A stretch of 64,000 nucleotides of DNA from Mesorhizobium tamadayense (GCF_003863365.1 NZ_RQXT01000001.1:1-64000); one strand, 5' to 3'. Shown: positions 26,243 to 35,336, numbered from the stretch's first letter. Notes: a model not told the origin generated them from the sequence alone. A program made the numbers and translations.

Positions 26243-26726
26243 TTAGCCATGCCGGATCGAGAGCAGGCCGAGGCAAAGCGAAATGAAGCCGAGGGCCTTG
26301 GCCGCCGTCACCGCCATGTGGCCAGTCTCCCAGCGCAACGGATCGCCTCGAAATTGTCGGGGATCGGACCGGGCGCCCAAGTCGCGAGGACGTCGTTGGC
26401 CGGCTTGACAAGCCCGAACCAGACCGCCAGCGAGGCCGCATAGAGCAAGGTGGCCACAGGCACGAACCAGAAAGCGGGAGATTCGTCGCGCAGCATCCAT
26501 GCAAGCAATGCCGGGCAGACGATCGCCGCGACGTCGAGCGGCGCCCCGACGACCGCGAAGAGCTGGAACTGGGCGTTAAAGACGGTCGCCTCGCGCGAAA
26601 GCTCCGGTGACCATTTCGTCAGCTGGGCAGCGATTCGATCACATGGGTAAAGGACGGGCCGAGGCTGAGCGCCGCGACCGTAGCGGCAAGCACCGACCAG
26701 AACAGCCAGAATCCGCGCATCTCCAT
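26243..26726 (-). pseudogene. Decayed DUF1772-like membrane protein
   Basis: Minus-strand reading from the ATG at 26726 gives MEMRGFWLFWSVLAATVAAL, then SFTHVIESLP; a frameshift near 26628 (one base lost) is needed to continue into LTKWSPELSREATVFNAQFQ, and a second near 26345 to reach WETGHMAVTAAKALGFISLC and the stop at 26243. The combined product would be a ~160-residue, four-helix protein resembling the DUF1772 (anthrone-oxygenase-like) family. Two independent frameshifts mean it is not functional. It faces the also-broken WYL regulator. Confidence 0.75.
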
Positions 26727-26819
26727 TGTGTGAATAACGGTGTCGGACCGCAGGCGTTCCCGTGCCTTGCCGCGGTATAGGTTGCGGACCTATCGTCCGG
26801 CATCCTGGATGGCAAATCG

Positions 26820-27523
26820 ATGTCCCGTTCCGAACGCCTGCTCGACCTGATCCAGATCCTGCGCCGCCACCGCCGACCGGTAAACGGCCGCACGCTTGCG
26901 GATGAAATGGGCATTTCGACCCGCACGCTTTATCGCGACGTTGCAGGGGGCAGGGCGCTTCGATCGAAGGCGAGGCGGGGCTGGGCTATGTGCTGAAGCC
27001 CGGCTTCATGCTGCCGCCGCTGATGTTCACCGACGAGGAGATCGAGGCGATCGTGCTCGGCTCGCGCTGGGTGGCCAAGCAGCCGGACAAGCGATAGGCC
27101 GCCGCCGCGAGAGACGCGGTGGCGAAGATCGCGGCGGTGCTGCCGGACGATGTGCGCCAGGATCTCGATGCCACGACGCTGTTGGTCGGGCCGCGTTCGG
27201 AGAGCGCCGAGGCGATCGACCTCGGCATCGTCAGACAGGCGATCCGCAACGAGCGCAAGCTCGGCTTCCTCTACCGTGACGCCGGCGGCGCCGCATCGGA
27301 GCGCATGGTCTGGCCATTCGCGCTCGGCTTCTTCGACAAGGTGCGGGTGATGGTGGCGTGGTGCGAGATGCGCCGGGATTTCCGGCATTTCCGCACCGAT
27401 CGCATGTCGGGTCTCACTGCCACCGATGTTCGCTACCCGCGCCGCCGCCAGGCGATGCTCAAGGAATGGCGGGCAACGCACGACAAGCCGGGACACAACA
27501 CGCCGAAAGACTCGGCCGGCTGA
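26820..27523 (+). pseudogene. Decayed WYL-domain (YafY-type) transcriptional regulator
   Basis: The ATG at 26820 opens a DeoR-type helix-turn-helix (MSRSERLLDLIQILRRHRRP, LADEMGISTRTLYRDVA). At about 26940 roughly seven bases are missing and the frame shifts; from there the second frame continues QGASIEGEAGLGYVLKPGFM, LPPLMFTDEEIEAIVLG, has a TAG stop at 27095-27097, and runs on through the WYL domain to 27523. Two lesions mark a pseudogene. YafY-type regulators often control neighbouring VOC or DUF1772 genes, so the regulator and one target decayed while the VOC gene survived. Confidence 0.82.
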
Positions 27524-27593
27524 TTGCTGCTGCCAGATTCTGACAGTGGTGTCATCTAGGATCGCTGAGGTTCAAACACCCAGGAGATCAGAC

Positions 27594-27962
27594 ATGACCA
27601 CGCCCAATTTCGTTATCCTCTACGTCGACAGCCCAGAAAAGAGTGGCGCGTTCTATTCTTCCTTGCTCGGACGCCAGCCGGTCGAGGCCTCGCCAACCTT
27701 CGCAATGTTCGTCCTCGACAACGGCTTCAAGCTCGGCTTGTGGTCGCGCCACACCGTTGAGCCGGCGGCCGCTGCTGCGGGCGGCGGTGGCGAGCTCGTG
27801 CTTGCGGTCGAGAATGCGGGTGCAGTCGATGCGACACACGCGGACTGGGTTGGGCGCGGCCTGAGAATCCTGCAGGCGCCGGTCGATCTCGACTTCGGCC
27901 GTACCTTCGTCGCGCTCGATCCCGACGGTCATCGGCTGCGCGTTTACTGGCCGAACGAGTAG
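27594..27962 (+). CDS. VOC family (glyoxalase/bleomycin-resistance-like) protein
   Basis: A 122-residue single-domain VOC protein with the beta-alpha-beta-beta-beta repeats typical of phenazine- or bleomycin-binding members (NFVILYVDSPEKSGAFYSSL, FGRTFVALDPDGHRLRVYW). The ATG at 27594 follows CAGGAGATC. It lies directly after the broken WYL regulator, its likely former controller. Substrate unknown. Its stop codon is inside the tandem-repeat structure that follows. Confidence 0.88.
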   Translation: MTTPNFVILYVDSPEKSGAFYSSLLGRQPVEASPTFAMFVLDNGFKLGLWSRHTVEPAAAAAGGGGELVLAVENAGAVDATHADWVGRGLRILQAPVDLDFGRTFVALDPDGHRLRVYWPNE

Positions 27963-28042
27963 GGGAGTAGGGAGTAGGGCAGTAGGGCAGTAGGGGGCGT
28001 GGCAGTTCACATACTGCCTTACTGCCCTGTTCCCCTACTACC
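27960..28042. repeat. Heptamer/octamer tandem repeat with facing arm, locus C
   Basis: Left arm: GGAGTAG twice, then GGCAGTAG twice (27964-27993, with bordering G-runs). Right arm: ACTGCCTT, ACTGCCCT and CCCCTACTACC (28013-28042). The arms are complementary in pieces. It lies between convergent genes and contains both of their stop codons (27960-27962 and 28038-28040). Related to loci A and B by unit sequence. Confidence 0.82.
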
Positions 28043-29006
28043 TTGCGCTGACCGCCTTGTAGACGGCGATGCCGGCTGCGAGGTCCTCGAGCGCGGCGCC
28101 CACAGATTTGAACAGCGTGACCTCGCTGTCACTCTGCCGGCCTTGTTTCTCGCCGCGCGCCAGTTCATGCAGGTCGGCGACGATCGCTTCAAGCTTCAGC
28201 ACGCCCGAGGCCAATGGCTGGACGATGTCGCCGGCCTCCTTGGTGGCGCCGGCGCGGGTGTCGACATAGACACGGGCGCGCGAAATTGCGTCATCGTCGC
28301 TCTCGCGCATCTGCGGCGTGAAGCCGCCGACCAGATCGACGTGTGCGCCCGGCCTCAGCAGCGCGCCCTTGATCAGCGGCGCGGTCGAGATGGTCGCCGA
28401 CGAGACGATGTCGGCCTCGCCAAGCTCGGTTTCGAGATCGCCGGCTGCACTCGCCGGAAGGCCTTCGGCGCGGAGCGCTGCCGCGACTTTTTCGGCACTG
28501 GCCGGCGTGCGGTTCCAGATGCGGATGGATTTGATCGGTCTCACCGCCGAATGCGCCTTGGCGAGGAAGGACGACAACGCGCCGGCGCCAATCACCAGCA
28601 GACGCGACGCGTCCTTGCGGGCGAGATAGGATGCGGCGAGCGCCGAGGCGCAAGCGGTGCGCCATTGCGTCAGCCGCTGGCCGTCGATCAGCGCTTGCGG
28701 CTCGCCGGTCACGCCGTCGAGCAGCAGATAGAGGCCCATCACCGCCGGCTTGCCGATGGCGTTGTTGTCGGGCGACACGGTGACGATCTTGACGCCGATA
28801 TGGCCGCCGGCCGAGCTGCCTGCGGCATTGAAGTCTGTCCAGGCCGGCATCAACAGCAGCGTCGAGGCGGCGCCATCCGGCCGCTCGACGGCGTGGTGAT
28901 GGCGAACCGGCTGCACGGCGCCGTCGCGGAAGGCCGTGCGCAGTGTCTCGACCAGTCCGGGAAAGGTGAGCGCCTGATCGACCTCGGCGGCCGAGATGGT
29001 CAGCAT
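28038..29006 (-). CDS. Ornithine cyclodeaminase / mu-crystallin family protein
   Basis: A 322-residue NAD(P)-binding protein of the OCD/mu-crystallin family, which includes ornithine cyclodeaminase, alanine dehydrogenase (archaeal) and pyrroline-2-carboxylate reductase. Key regions: PAWTDF (substrate loop), GVKIVTVSPDNNAIGKPAV, DGQRLTQWRTACASALAA (active-site Lys/Arg area), LLVIGAGALSSFLAKAH (cofactor loop), VDLVGGFTPQMRESDDDAI. The ATG at 29006 was chosen; 17 upstream codons are unlikely. Precise reaction undetermined. Confidence 0.87.
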   Translation of the reverse strand: MLTISAAEVDQALTFPGLVETLRTAFRDGAVQPVRHHHAVERPDGAASTLLLMPAWTDFNAAGSSAGGHIGVKIVTVSPDNNAIGKPAVMGLYLLLDGVTGEPQALIDGQRLTQWRTACASALAASYLARKDASRLLVIGAGALSSFLAKAHSAVRPIKSIRIWNRTPASAEKVAAALRAEGLPASAAGDLETELGEADIVSSATISTAPLIKGALLRPGAHVDLVGGFTPQMRESDDDAISRARVYVDTRAGATKEAGDIVQPLASGVLKLEAIVADLHELARGEKQGRQSDSEVTLFKSVGAALEDLAAGIAVYKAVSAR

Positions 29007-29070
29007 GGAAAGCTCCGTGACGGGGCAGGCGAGCGGCTCAGCTTTCACCTGCTCCAAGTACTTGTTTCAC

Positions 29071-29108
29071 GCAATTCCAGGCCGAACCGCGACGCGCTTC
29101 GCCTGGCT
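29071..29108. repeat. Degenerate copy of the GCAATTCC palindromic repeat
   Basis: Starts GCAATTCCAGGCCGAACCGC and continues into GACGCGCTTCGCCTGG, keeping the left arm and core but with an altered right arm. It sits between the ornithine cyclodeaminase-like gene and LapA-like gene. Confidence 0.6.
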
Positions 29109-29441
29109 TCAGTTCGTCGGCTTGGGCAGCGCCGGTCCTTTCGGCGCCGCGGGCGCGCGGTTCACTGCCTGGCGCAGGTTCTCGGCCTCGATGCCGCGCT
29201 GGCGCGCGAGCTTGCGGTAGCGGCCCTGCTTCACCCAGGTCGCCAAGCTGCCGACGACCATGCCGATGGCTAAAGCCAGGAACAGGAAGATGAAGAGCGG
29301 CAAATTCAGCGTCAGTGCCGGATTGCCCGGATGGAACGGGTCGAGCGTGAAGGCGACCGGTCCGCGGTTGGCGACGGCAAGCGCGATCAGGATGACGGCC
29401 AGCGGCACGAAGACCACGACGAGCATGAAGCGATTGAACAT
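29109..29441 (-). CDS. LapA domain (DUF1049) membrane protein
   Basis: A 110-residue protein with two membrane helices (~5-25 and ~45-68) and a C-terminal charged segment with a Pro-rich end. LATWVKQGRYRKLARQRGIE matches the LapA/YciS family, which helps lipopolysaccharide assembly in Gram-negative bacteria. It is next to ihfB, a conserved pairing in many proteobacteria. Start at the ATG 29441, not the TTG three bases upstream. Confidence 0.85.
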   Translation of the reverse strand: MFNRFMLVVVFVPLAVILIALAVANRGPVAFTLDPFHPGNPALTLNLPLFIFLFLALAIGMVVGSLATWVKQGRYRKLARQRGIEAENLRQAVNRAPAAPKGPALPKPTN

Positions 29442-29484
29442 CAAATCTCCGTGGAGAGGCGGTTTATAGCGCGCAAGTCTTTGT

Positions 29485-29508
29485 CCCGAAACCGGTCTCC
29501 ACTTTCGG
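29485..29508. repeat. Short palindromic repeat (CCCGAAA ... TTTCGGG)
   Basis: CCCGAAA and TTTCGGG seven-base arms around a 10-base loop containing CCGGTCTCCA. A shortened form of the rhizobial 'CCGAAAACCGG...CACTTTTCGG' repeat; the left flanking palindrome arms are lost. Lies between ihfB and the LapA-like gene. Confidence 0.6.
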
Positions 29509-29558
29509 GAGACATGCTTTGAGCGCCGAGCCGTCGTTTCGACCTGCCGGCGCGGCGC

Positions 29559-29843
29559 CTATTTGCCGCCGTTCAGCCTTTCGCGCAACTCCTTGCCGGT
29601 CTTGAAGAACGGCACCCACTTCTCCTCGACCTCGACGGATTCGCCGGTGCGCGGGTTGCGGCCGGTGCGGGCAGGACGGTTTTTCACCGAAAAGGCGCCG
29701 AAACCGCGCAGCTCGACCCTGTTGCCCTCGGCGAGCGCGTCGGTGATCTCGTCAAAGATCGCGCCGACGATGTTTTCAACGTCGCGCAGGAAAAGATGCG
29801 GGTTGCGCGCGGCAATGATCTGCACAAGTTCGGACTTGATCAT
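29559..29843 (-). CDS. ihfB: Integration host factor subunit beta
   Basis: A 94-residue HU/IHF-family DNA-bending protein. The beta-arm signature is seen as [20 protein letters not shown] (20 residues shown) and the N-terminal [17 protein letters not shown] with two helices follows the IHF-beta pattern. Forms a heterodimer with IHF-alpha, bending DNA at sigma-54 promoters and elsewhere; rpoN is encoded 4 kb away. Upstream of the LapA-like gene on the same strand. Confidence 0.96.
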   Translation of the reverse strand: MIKSELVQIIAARNPHLFLRDVENIVGAIFDEITDALAEGNRVELRGFGAFSVKNRPARTGRNPRTGESVEVEEKWVPFFKTGKELRERLNGGK

Positions 29844-29921
29844 GAGAACGTTCCCCGTAAGCCACTGCGGTCAAATTATCAGGATGATTTTATTGCTTTA
29901 TTTGGCTCGTCCCGACGATTG

Positions 29922-30875
29922 TCAAGGGTGCCAGACCGAAACGAGACCGTCAAGGAACAAGCGGTCGGCGCCAAGTTCGTGAATGATGTCGCCGCCGGCG
30001 TCCGGCAGGCCGAGCGCGCTGGCGATGGCTTTGGTCATGCTTTTCGAAAACAGGAAACCGCGCCGTTCCGTGTCCTTCCACTCGACGACCTTGAGCTTGC
30101 TGTCGACGCCCTTGGTCGCCAGCCAGTCGATCGCCTCGGTCTCGCCGCCGACCGCGTCGACCAGATGATTGCCGAGCGCCTGGCGGCCGGTGAAGATCGA
30201 GCCGTCGGCCAGCGCCAGCGCCTGCTCGCGGGTCATCTTGCGCCGCTCGGCGACGATGCCGACGAACCAGTCGTAGCTGTCGAGGATGAGCTTGCGCACC
30301 ATGGCGCGCTCGTCGTCATTGGTCGGCTTGAACGGCGAGGGCGCGGCCTTGAGCGGCGACGACTTCACCTCTTCCAGCTTGATGCCGAGCCTGTCCATCA
30401 GGCCGCTGACGTCGGGATACTGGATCAGCACGCCGATCGAGCCGACGATCGAGGTCTTGCGGGCAACGATGTGGTCGGCCGCGCTCGCGATCATGTAGCC
30501 GGCGGACGCCGCTAGCGTGCCGACCTCGGCCACCACCGGCTTGTCGCCGGCAAGCTTGCGCACCTCCTCATAGATCGACTCGCCGCCGACGGTGGTGCCG
30601 CCGGGCGAATCGATCGACAGGATGACGCCTTTCACCACCGCCGACTTGCGGATCGTCTCCAGCCTTTTGATCAGTTCGTCGTCCTCGGTGATGGTGCCTT
30701 CGATCTTGACCTTGGCGATGTGGTCGACAGCCTGGCCGGTGAGATCCTCACCGTAGATCCAAGCCGAAAACGCAATCAGCGCTGCCGCCAGAACCAAAAA
30801 CGCAGCCACGCGCCAGAAGGTCAGCTTGCGGCGCAAGTGGCGGCGGTCGATCAGGTCGTCGGCTCTCATTGCCAT
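29922..30875 (-). CDS. sppA: Signal peptide peptidase SppA, short form
   Basis: A 317-residue inner-membrane Ser/Lys peptidase that degrades cleaved signal peptides. One membrane segment at ~20-42, then the S49 peptidase domain: SIDSPGGTTVGGE, Ser124 in TLAASAGYMIAS (nucleophile) and the lysine region EVKSSPLKAAPSPF (Lys176 as general base by analogy to the Bacillus enzyme). The ATG at 30875 has GAGG six bases upstream. Immediately upstream of ihfB on the same strand. Confidence 0.93.
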   Translation of the reverse strand: MAMRADDLIDRRHLRRKLTFWRVAAFLVLAAALIAFSAWIYGEDLTGQAVDHIAKVKIEGTITEDDELIKRLETIRKSAVVKGVILSIDSPGGTTVGGESIYEEVRKLAGDKPVVAEVGTLAASAGYMIASAADHIVARKTSIVGSIGVLIQYPDVSGLMDRLGIKLEEVKSSPLKAAPSPFKPTNDDERAMVRKLILDSYDWFVGIVAERRKMTREQALALADGSIFTGRQALGNHLVDAVGGETEAIDWLATKGVDSKLKVVEWKDTERRGFLFSKSMTKAIASALGLPDAGGDIIHELGADRLFLDGLVSVWHP

Positions 30876-31183
30876 CGTCAGCCTCACAATCGGTGGGAAA
30901 AGACGCTTTTTAAAGCAACCACCCGCGCGGGGCTACCGTTTCCTGACAGCTGTGGTTGCTGATTACCTTGGCGCAACGTGGCGGTCACGACGACCTCACG
31001 AAAAATTAACGCAGCCCGTCCCTATCTGCTATGAAGGGCTGGCAGTTCAGCCGAATTCGTCCTAGTCGTGCGGTAGTAACCGTCACATTTTTGCAGTTTT
31101 CCTCCGCTTGTGCTTGCTTGCGGGGACCGGCATACCACCTATAGGCGGTGTTTGGCGGGGCAAGGGCTCATTAGAAAACAGTC
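30876..31183 (+). other. 308-base intergenic region (sppA/lptC divergent promoters)
   Basis: No gene, repeat or RNA that I can support. It must hold promoters for sppA (minus) and the lptCAB genes (plus). Confidence 0.6.
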
Positions 31184-31897
31184 ATGTTGGCGCGATCTGA
31201 CGAAACGAGCGATGCCGAAATGGTGTCGGCTGCCGCTGGCGAAAGCGGCACGCGCGGCGACGCGTTCGACCGTGCGAAGCGGCATTCGCGCCGCGTGCGC
31301 GTGCTGAAGTTCGCCGTGCCGCTGCTGGCGGCGGCAATTGCGGTCGCCTTTCCGGTCTATTCCTATCTCGCCGCGCCGGTGTCGATTTCGGTGCAAGCCG
31401 ACGGCACCGCTTTTTCGAACGGCAAGCTGGTGATGGCCAACCCCAAGCTCAACGGCTTCACCAAGCAGAAACTGCCTTATTCTCTGACGGCGACCAGGGC
31501 GACGCAGGATGTCGGCAACCAGGGCATTATCGACCTCGAAGGCATCGATGCCAAATTGCCTGTCGCCAGCGACAATGTCGTGGCCGTCAACGCCGCGCAC
31601 GGCATCTACAATCGCGACGCCAACACGATGGATCTCACCAGCGACGTCGACGTGACGACCTCCGATGGCCTCGTTGCCAAGTTCAAATCAGTCTTCCTAG
31701 ACATGGGCAAAGGCTCTATGAAGACGGACAATCCGGTCGATGTCAGCCGTGGCGGGTCGCGCATCACCGCCGACTCGATGTCGGTGGAAGAGAACGGCAA
31801 GGTGGTGGTCTTCGAGAACCGGGTGCGCGTCAACATCGATGCGGCAAGTCTGAAGGCGGCAGAGGCAAAGAGCGGAGAGCAGAATGCGTCGCAGTAG
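31184..31897 (+). CDS. lptC: LPS transport protein LptC
   Basis: A 237-residue bitopic inner-membrane protein that hands lipopolysaccharide from LptBFG to LptA. A basic cytoplasmic tail (1-37), one membrane helix (~38-63, LKFAVPLLAAAIAVAFPVYS) and a periplasmic beta-jellyroll with repeats of the type 'DGTAFSNGKLVMANPKLNGF' and 'KGSMKTDNPVDVSRGGSRIT'. Overlaps lptA by 14 bases. First gene of the lptC-lptA-lptB set. Confidence 0.92.
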   Translation: MLARSDETSDAEMVSAAAGESGTRGDAFDRAKRHSRRVRVLKFAVPLLAAAIAVAFPVYSYLAAPVSISVQADGTAFSNGKLVMANPKLNGFTKQKLPYSLTATRATQDVGNQGIIDLEGIDAKLPVASDNVVAVNAAHGIYNRDANTMDLTSDVDVTTSDGLVAKFKSVFLDMGKGSMKTDNPVDVSRGGSRITADSMSVEENGKVVVFENRVRVNIDAASLKAAEAKSGEQNASQ

Positions 31898-32486
31898 TTT
31901 GGCAAGGCTTGCAGCGGCGGCCTCCCTTTTGCTGTTGCCCGGGGCAGCGCCCGCGCTTGCCCAGTCCGGCAGCACCAGCCAGATGTCCGGCCTGAAATTA
32001 TCGGGCGACCAGCCGATCCAGATCGAAAGCGACAAGCTCGAAGTTCGTCAGGCCGACAGCGCGGCGATCTTCAGCGGCAACGTCACCGTCAATCAGGGGC
32101 CGACGCTGCTCAAGGCCGGCAAGATGACGGTCTACTATGTCAAGGATGCCAATGCCCCCAAGGGCGCGGCGGCCGGCGCGTCGGCGATGACGGGTGCCGC
32201 CAACATCGACCACCTCGTGGTCGAGAACAAAGTCTACATCAAATCGAACGACCAGATCGCCACCGGCGACAAGGGCACGTTCGACATGAAGACCGAGGTG
32301 CTCGTTCTTTCCGGCAACGAAGTGGTGCTCTCGCAGGGCGACAACGTGCTCAAGGGCTGCAAGCTCACCGTTCAGATGAAGAGCGGTCTTGCCAATGTCG
32401 ACGGTTGCGGCACCGGCGGTCGCGTCATCATGTCGATCACGCCCCAGAAACAGGGAACGGCCCAGCAGGGAGCGTCGAGCAAGTAA
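31884..32486 (+). CDS. lptA: LPS bridge protein LptA (OstA-like)
   Basis: A 200-residue periplasmic protein forming the LPS-carrying bridge. A cleavable signal peptide (1-26, ending APALAQ) and a beta-jellyroll with [60 protein letters not shown]. Overlaps both neighbours: lptC by 14 bases and lptB by the TAATG junction at 32484-32488. Confidence 0.93.
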   Translation: MRRSSLARLAAAASLLLLPGAAPALAQSGSTSQMSGLKLSGDQPIQIESDKLEVRQADSAAIFSGNVTVNQGPTLLKAGKMTVYYVKDANAPKGAAAGASAMTGAANIDHLVVENKVYIKSNDQIATGDKGTFDMKTEVLVLSGNEVVLSQGDNVLKGCKLTVQMKSGLANVDGCGTGGRVIMSITPQKQGTAQQGASSK

Positions 32487-33304
32487 TGGCCGGCGTATCG
32501 TCGCTGCTGGCCCGCCTCCCGGGGCGGGCGGTCGCAAAACCGTCTGCGCCGGCGACGGTCGGCGCCGACAAGGCGAAGTTCAAGGGCACCCTGATCGCCA
32601 AGGGCCTGACCAAGAGCTACAAGGGCCGCAAGGTGGTGAGCGGCGTGACGCTCGGCGTGCGCGCCGGCGAGGCCGTCGGGCTGCTTGGCCCCAATGGCGC
32701 CGGCAAGACCACCTGCTTCTACATGGTCACCGGTCTCGTGCCGGTGGACGAAGGCACGATCGAGATCGACGGCTTTGACGTCACCTCGATGCCGATGTAC
32801 CGGCGCGCCCGCCTCGGCATCGGCTATCTGCCGCAGGAGGCGTCGATCTTCCGCGGCCTCAACGTCGAGCAGAACATTCGCGCCGTTCTGGAAGTGGTGG
32901 AAAAGAGCCGCAAGGAACGTGAGCGCACGCTCGACGAGTTGCTCGAGGAATTCCACATCAGCCATCTGCGCAAAGCGCCGTCGATGTCGCTGTCAGGCGG
33001 TGAACGGCGCCGTCTCGAGATCGCGCGGGCGTTGGCGACGCGGCCGGCCTATATGCTGCTGGACGAGCCTTTCGCCGGTATCGATCCGATCGCGGTCGCC
33101 GACATCCAGCAACTCGTTCGCCATCTGACCGCGCGCGGCATCGGCGTGCTGATCACGGATCACAATGTGCGCGAGACGCTCGGCCTGATCGACCGCGCCT
33201 ATATCATCCATGCCGGCCAGGTGCTGACGCATGGCCGGGCCGACGAAATCGTCGCCAACGCCGACGTCCGGCGGCTCTATCTCGGCGAGGGCTTCACGCT
33301 CTGA
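32486..33304 (+). CDS. lptB: LPS export ABC transporter ATPase LptB
   Basis: A 272-residue cytoplasmic ATPase powering LPS extraction with LptF/LptG (not in window). Walker [10 protein letters not shown] at 68-76, signature LSGGE at 169-173, Walker B MLLDE at 190-194 (Glu194), switch His in [19 protein letters not shown]. An N-terminal extension of ~30 residues beyond E. coli LptB is typical of Rhizobiales. The ATG at 32486 overlaps the lptA stop. Confidence 0.96.
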   Translation: MAGVSSLLARLPGRAVAKPSAPATVGADKAKFKGTLIAKGLTKSYKGRKVVSGVTLGVRAGEAVGLLGPNGAGKTTCFYMVTGLVPVDEGTIEIDGFDVTSMPMYRRARLGIGYLPQEASIFRGLNVEQNIRAVLEVVEKSRKERERTLDELLEEFHISHLRKAPSMSLSGGERRRLEIARALATRPAYMLLDEPFAGIDPIAVADIQQLVRHLTARGIGVLITDHNVRETLGLIDRAYIIHAGQVLTHGRADEIVANADVRRLYLGEGFTL

Positions 33305-33408
33305 GCGTGAAAGTCCTGTTTTTCGGGCTTCTGGCGTCATTTCGCGAGATTCTTGCCTGCTCTTACGGCAAATAACGCTCCGGTAAGCCGCTGCTGCTAG
33401 CGTTTGGC

Positions 33409-33437
33409 TTGACAAGCAAAAGCCGGGCCAGTTTCTA
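33409..33437 (+). promoter_or_regulatory. Candidate housekeeping promoter of rpoN
   Basis: TTGACA (33409-33414), 17 bases, TTTCTA (33432-33437), 55 bases before the rpoN start. The -35 is perfect and the -10 weak; the lptB gene ends 105 bases upstream, so an independent promoter is plausible. Confidence 0.4.
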
Positions 33438-33491
33438 TGCCCGACCGAAAAGCGGTAGTTCGATGTGTAGACGGGGCGTTTGAATCCAACC

Positions 33492-35021
33492 ATGGCGCTG
33501 GCGGCCAAACTGCAGCTCAGACAGTCCCAGTCGCTGGTGATGACGCCCCAGCTGATGCAGTCGATCAGGCTGCTGCAGCTCACCCATGTCGAGCTCGAAC
33601 GCTTCATCGACGAGGAGATTGAGCGCAACCCGCTGCTGGAGCGGGCCGAGGCGCAGGATGAGACCGGCGGCGATCAGCCGCCGAAGAGCGAGGCCGCGCC
33701 CGAGCCGACGCCGGAGGGCGACTGGTTCGAGGCCGAGACGGAATGGAGCGCCGAGGCGATCTCGGAAAAGCTCGACTCGTCGCTGGAGAATCTCTTCCCC
33801 GATGATCCCGGGACGAGCGAACGGCTGGGACCGGACCTCACCGCGCAATGGAAGTCGGCGTCCGGAGGCAGCGCCGGCGGCGCTTCGTCGGAGGGTTTCG
33901 ATGTCGGCGAGATGGCCGCGACCGCGGTGACGCTGCGCGAGCATGTCAGCGAGCAGATCGCTCTTGCCTTCCCTACCCCCGCCGAACGCCTGATTGCCGG
34001 CGAGCTTGCCGACAGCCTTGACGAGGCCGGCTATCTGCGCGCCGACCTGGAGGAGGTCGCCGCGCGGTTGGGCGCAGGCAAGGCGGCTGCGGCACGCGTG
34101 CTGGACGTCTGCCAGACCTTCGAGCCGACCGGCTTGTTTGCTCGCGATCTCGCCGAATGCCTGTCTTTGCAGCTTGCCGTGCGCGACCGGCTCGATCCCG
34201 CGATGAAGGCCCTGGTCGCTAATCTCGAGCTGCTTGCCCGGCGCGACTTTCAGACGCTGAAGCGCATCTGCGGCGTCGACGAGGAAGACCTTCTCGACAT
34301 GCTAGCCGAGATCCGAGCGCTCGATCCGCGGCCCGGCACGGCCTTTTCGGGCGGAGCGAGCGACGCGATCATCGCCGATGTCGAGGTACGGGCCGCCGCC
34401 GACGGCAGCTGGACGGTGGAGCTCAACGCCGACACGCTGCCGCGCGTCTTGGTCGATCATATCTATTTCGCCCGGGTTTCCGGTCATGCCAAGGACCAGG
34501 CGGAAAAGGAGTTTCTCGCCGAATGCCTGCAGAACGCCAACTGGCTGACGCGCAGCCTCGACCAGCGGGCGAAGACCATCCTGAAGGTGGCCTCGGAGAT
34601 CGTGCGCCAGCAGGATGCGTTCCTCGTCCATGGCGTGCGGCATCTCAAGCCGCTCAACCTGCGCACGGTAGCCGATGCGATCGGCATGCATGAATCGACC
34701 GTGAGCCGCGTCACAGCCAACAAATACATGCTGACGCCGCGCGGCGTGTTCGAGCTGCGCTATTTCTTCACCGCTTCGATCGCCTCGGCGGAGGGCGGCG
34801 AAGCCCATTCCTCGGAAGCAGTGCGCGACCGCATCAAGCAGCTTATCGACGAGGAAAAGCCCGCCGACGTGCTTTCTGATGACGCCATCGTCGACATGCT
34901 GCGGGAAAGCGGCGTCGACATCGCCCGCCGCACCGTCGCCAAATACAGGGAAGGAATGAGCATCCCTTCGTCGGTGCAGCGGCGGCGCGAGAAGCGCGCG
35001 TTGGCCAACGCCGGGCGCTAA
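33492..35021 (+). CDS. rpoN: RNA polymerase sigma-54 factor
   Basis: A 509-residue sigma-54. Region I is the Gln/Leu-rich LQLRQSQSLVMTPQLMQSIR, region II is acidic and variable (~55-110), region III contains the core-binding domain and HTH (LRTVADAIGMHESTVSRV), and the RpoN box ARRTVAKYRE is at 478-487. It directs nitrogen-regulated and other enhancer-dependent promoters. A TTG at 33480 would add four residues; ATG at 33492 gives the usual MALAAKLQLRQS start. Followed by hpf and ptsN, as in many proteobacteria. Confidence 0.96.
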   Translation: MALAAKLQLRQSQSLVMTPQLMQSIRLLQLTHVELERFIDEEIERNPLLERAEAQDETGGDQPPKSEAAPEPTPEGDWFEAETEWSAEAISEKLDSSLENLFPDDPGTSERLGPDLTAQWKSASGGSAGGASSEGFDVGEMAATAVTLREHVSEQIALAFPTPAERLIAGELADSLDEAGYLRADLEEVAARLGAGKAAAARVLDVCQTFEPTGLFARDLAECLSLQLAVRDRLDPAMKALVANLELLARRDFQTLKRICGVDEEDLLDMLAEIRALDPRPGTAFSGGASDAIIADVEVRAAADGSWTVELNADTLPRVLVDHIYFARVSGHAKDQAEKEFLAECLQNANWLTRSLDQRAKTILKVASEIVRQQDAFLVHGVRHLKPLNLRTVADAIGMHESTVSRVTANKYMLTPRGVFELRYFFTASIASAEGGEAHSSEAVRDRIKQLIDEEKPADVLSDDAIVDMLRESGVDIARRTVAKYREGMSIPSSVQRRREKRALANAGR

Positions 35022-35336
35022 GGGTAATTGATATTCAGCCGGCCTGACCTAGTTTCTGCAAGCTTGGGGAACGGGCTGATTTTCACAGTTTTCGCACTTC
35101 ATTGACAAGCTGCAATGAAGTGTCTAGAAGCCCGCCCGCATGAGCCGTGCCGTGATGCCCGCTCGCGAATGGGTCCGTCAAAGCGAAGGCCTCGGACGGC
35201 CAAGAAGGCGACTTGTGATCAACCGGAAAGTTCAGGTCTAAAATCGGCGCGCGTGCCGCCGCAAAGCTTGTGCGCGCGCACCACGGGTATAAACTCGGGA
35301 CAGTTTGAAGCCTGAGCAAGGAAGGTCAGTTTTCAG
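35022..35336 (+). other. 315-base rpoN-hpf intergenic region
   Basis: No gene. It begins with 'GATATTCAG' and 'CCGGCCTGACCT' (35030-35049), which look like the two ends of the RIME-like repeat at 14410 joined by a deletion. It then contains the inverted repeat and promoter candidate described separately, and an ordinary 5' leader. Confidence 0.5.
35095..35122. promoter_or_regulatory. 10-bp inverted repeat over the hpf promoter candidate
   Basis: CACTTCATTG-ACAAGCTG-CAATGAAGTG: perfect 10-base arms with an 8-base spacer. It covers the -35 of a candidate promoter, TTGACA (35102-35107), 17 bases, TAGAAG (35125-35130). A repressor binding here would block that promoter. No T-run follows, so it is unlikely to be an rpoN terminator. 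Confidence 0.55.
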
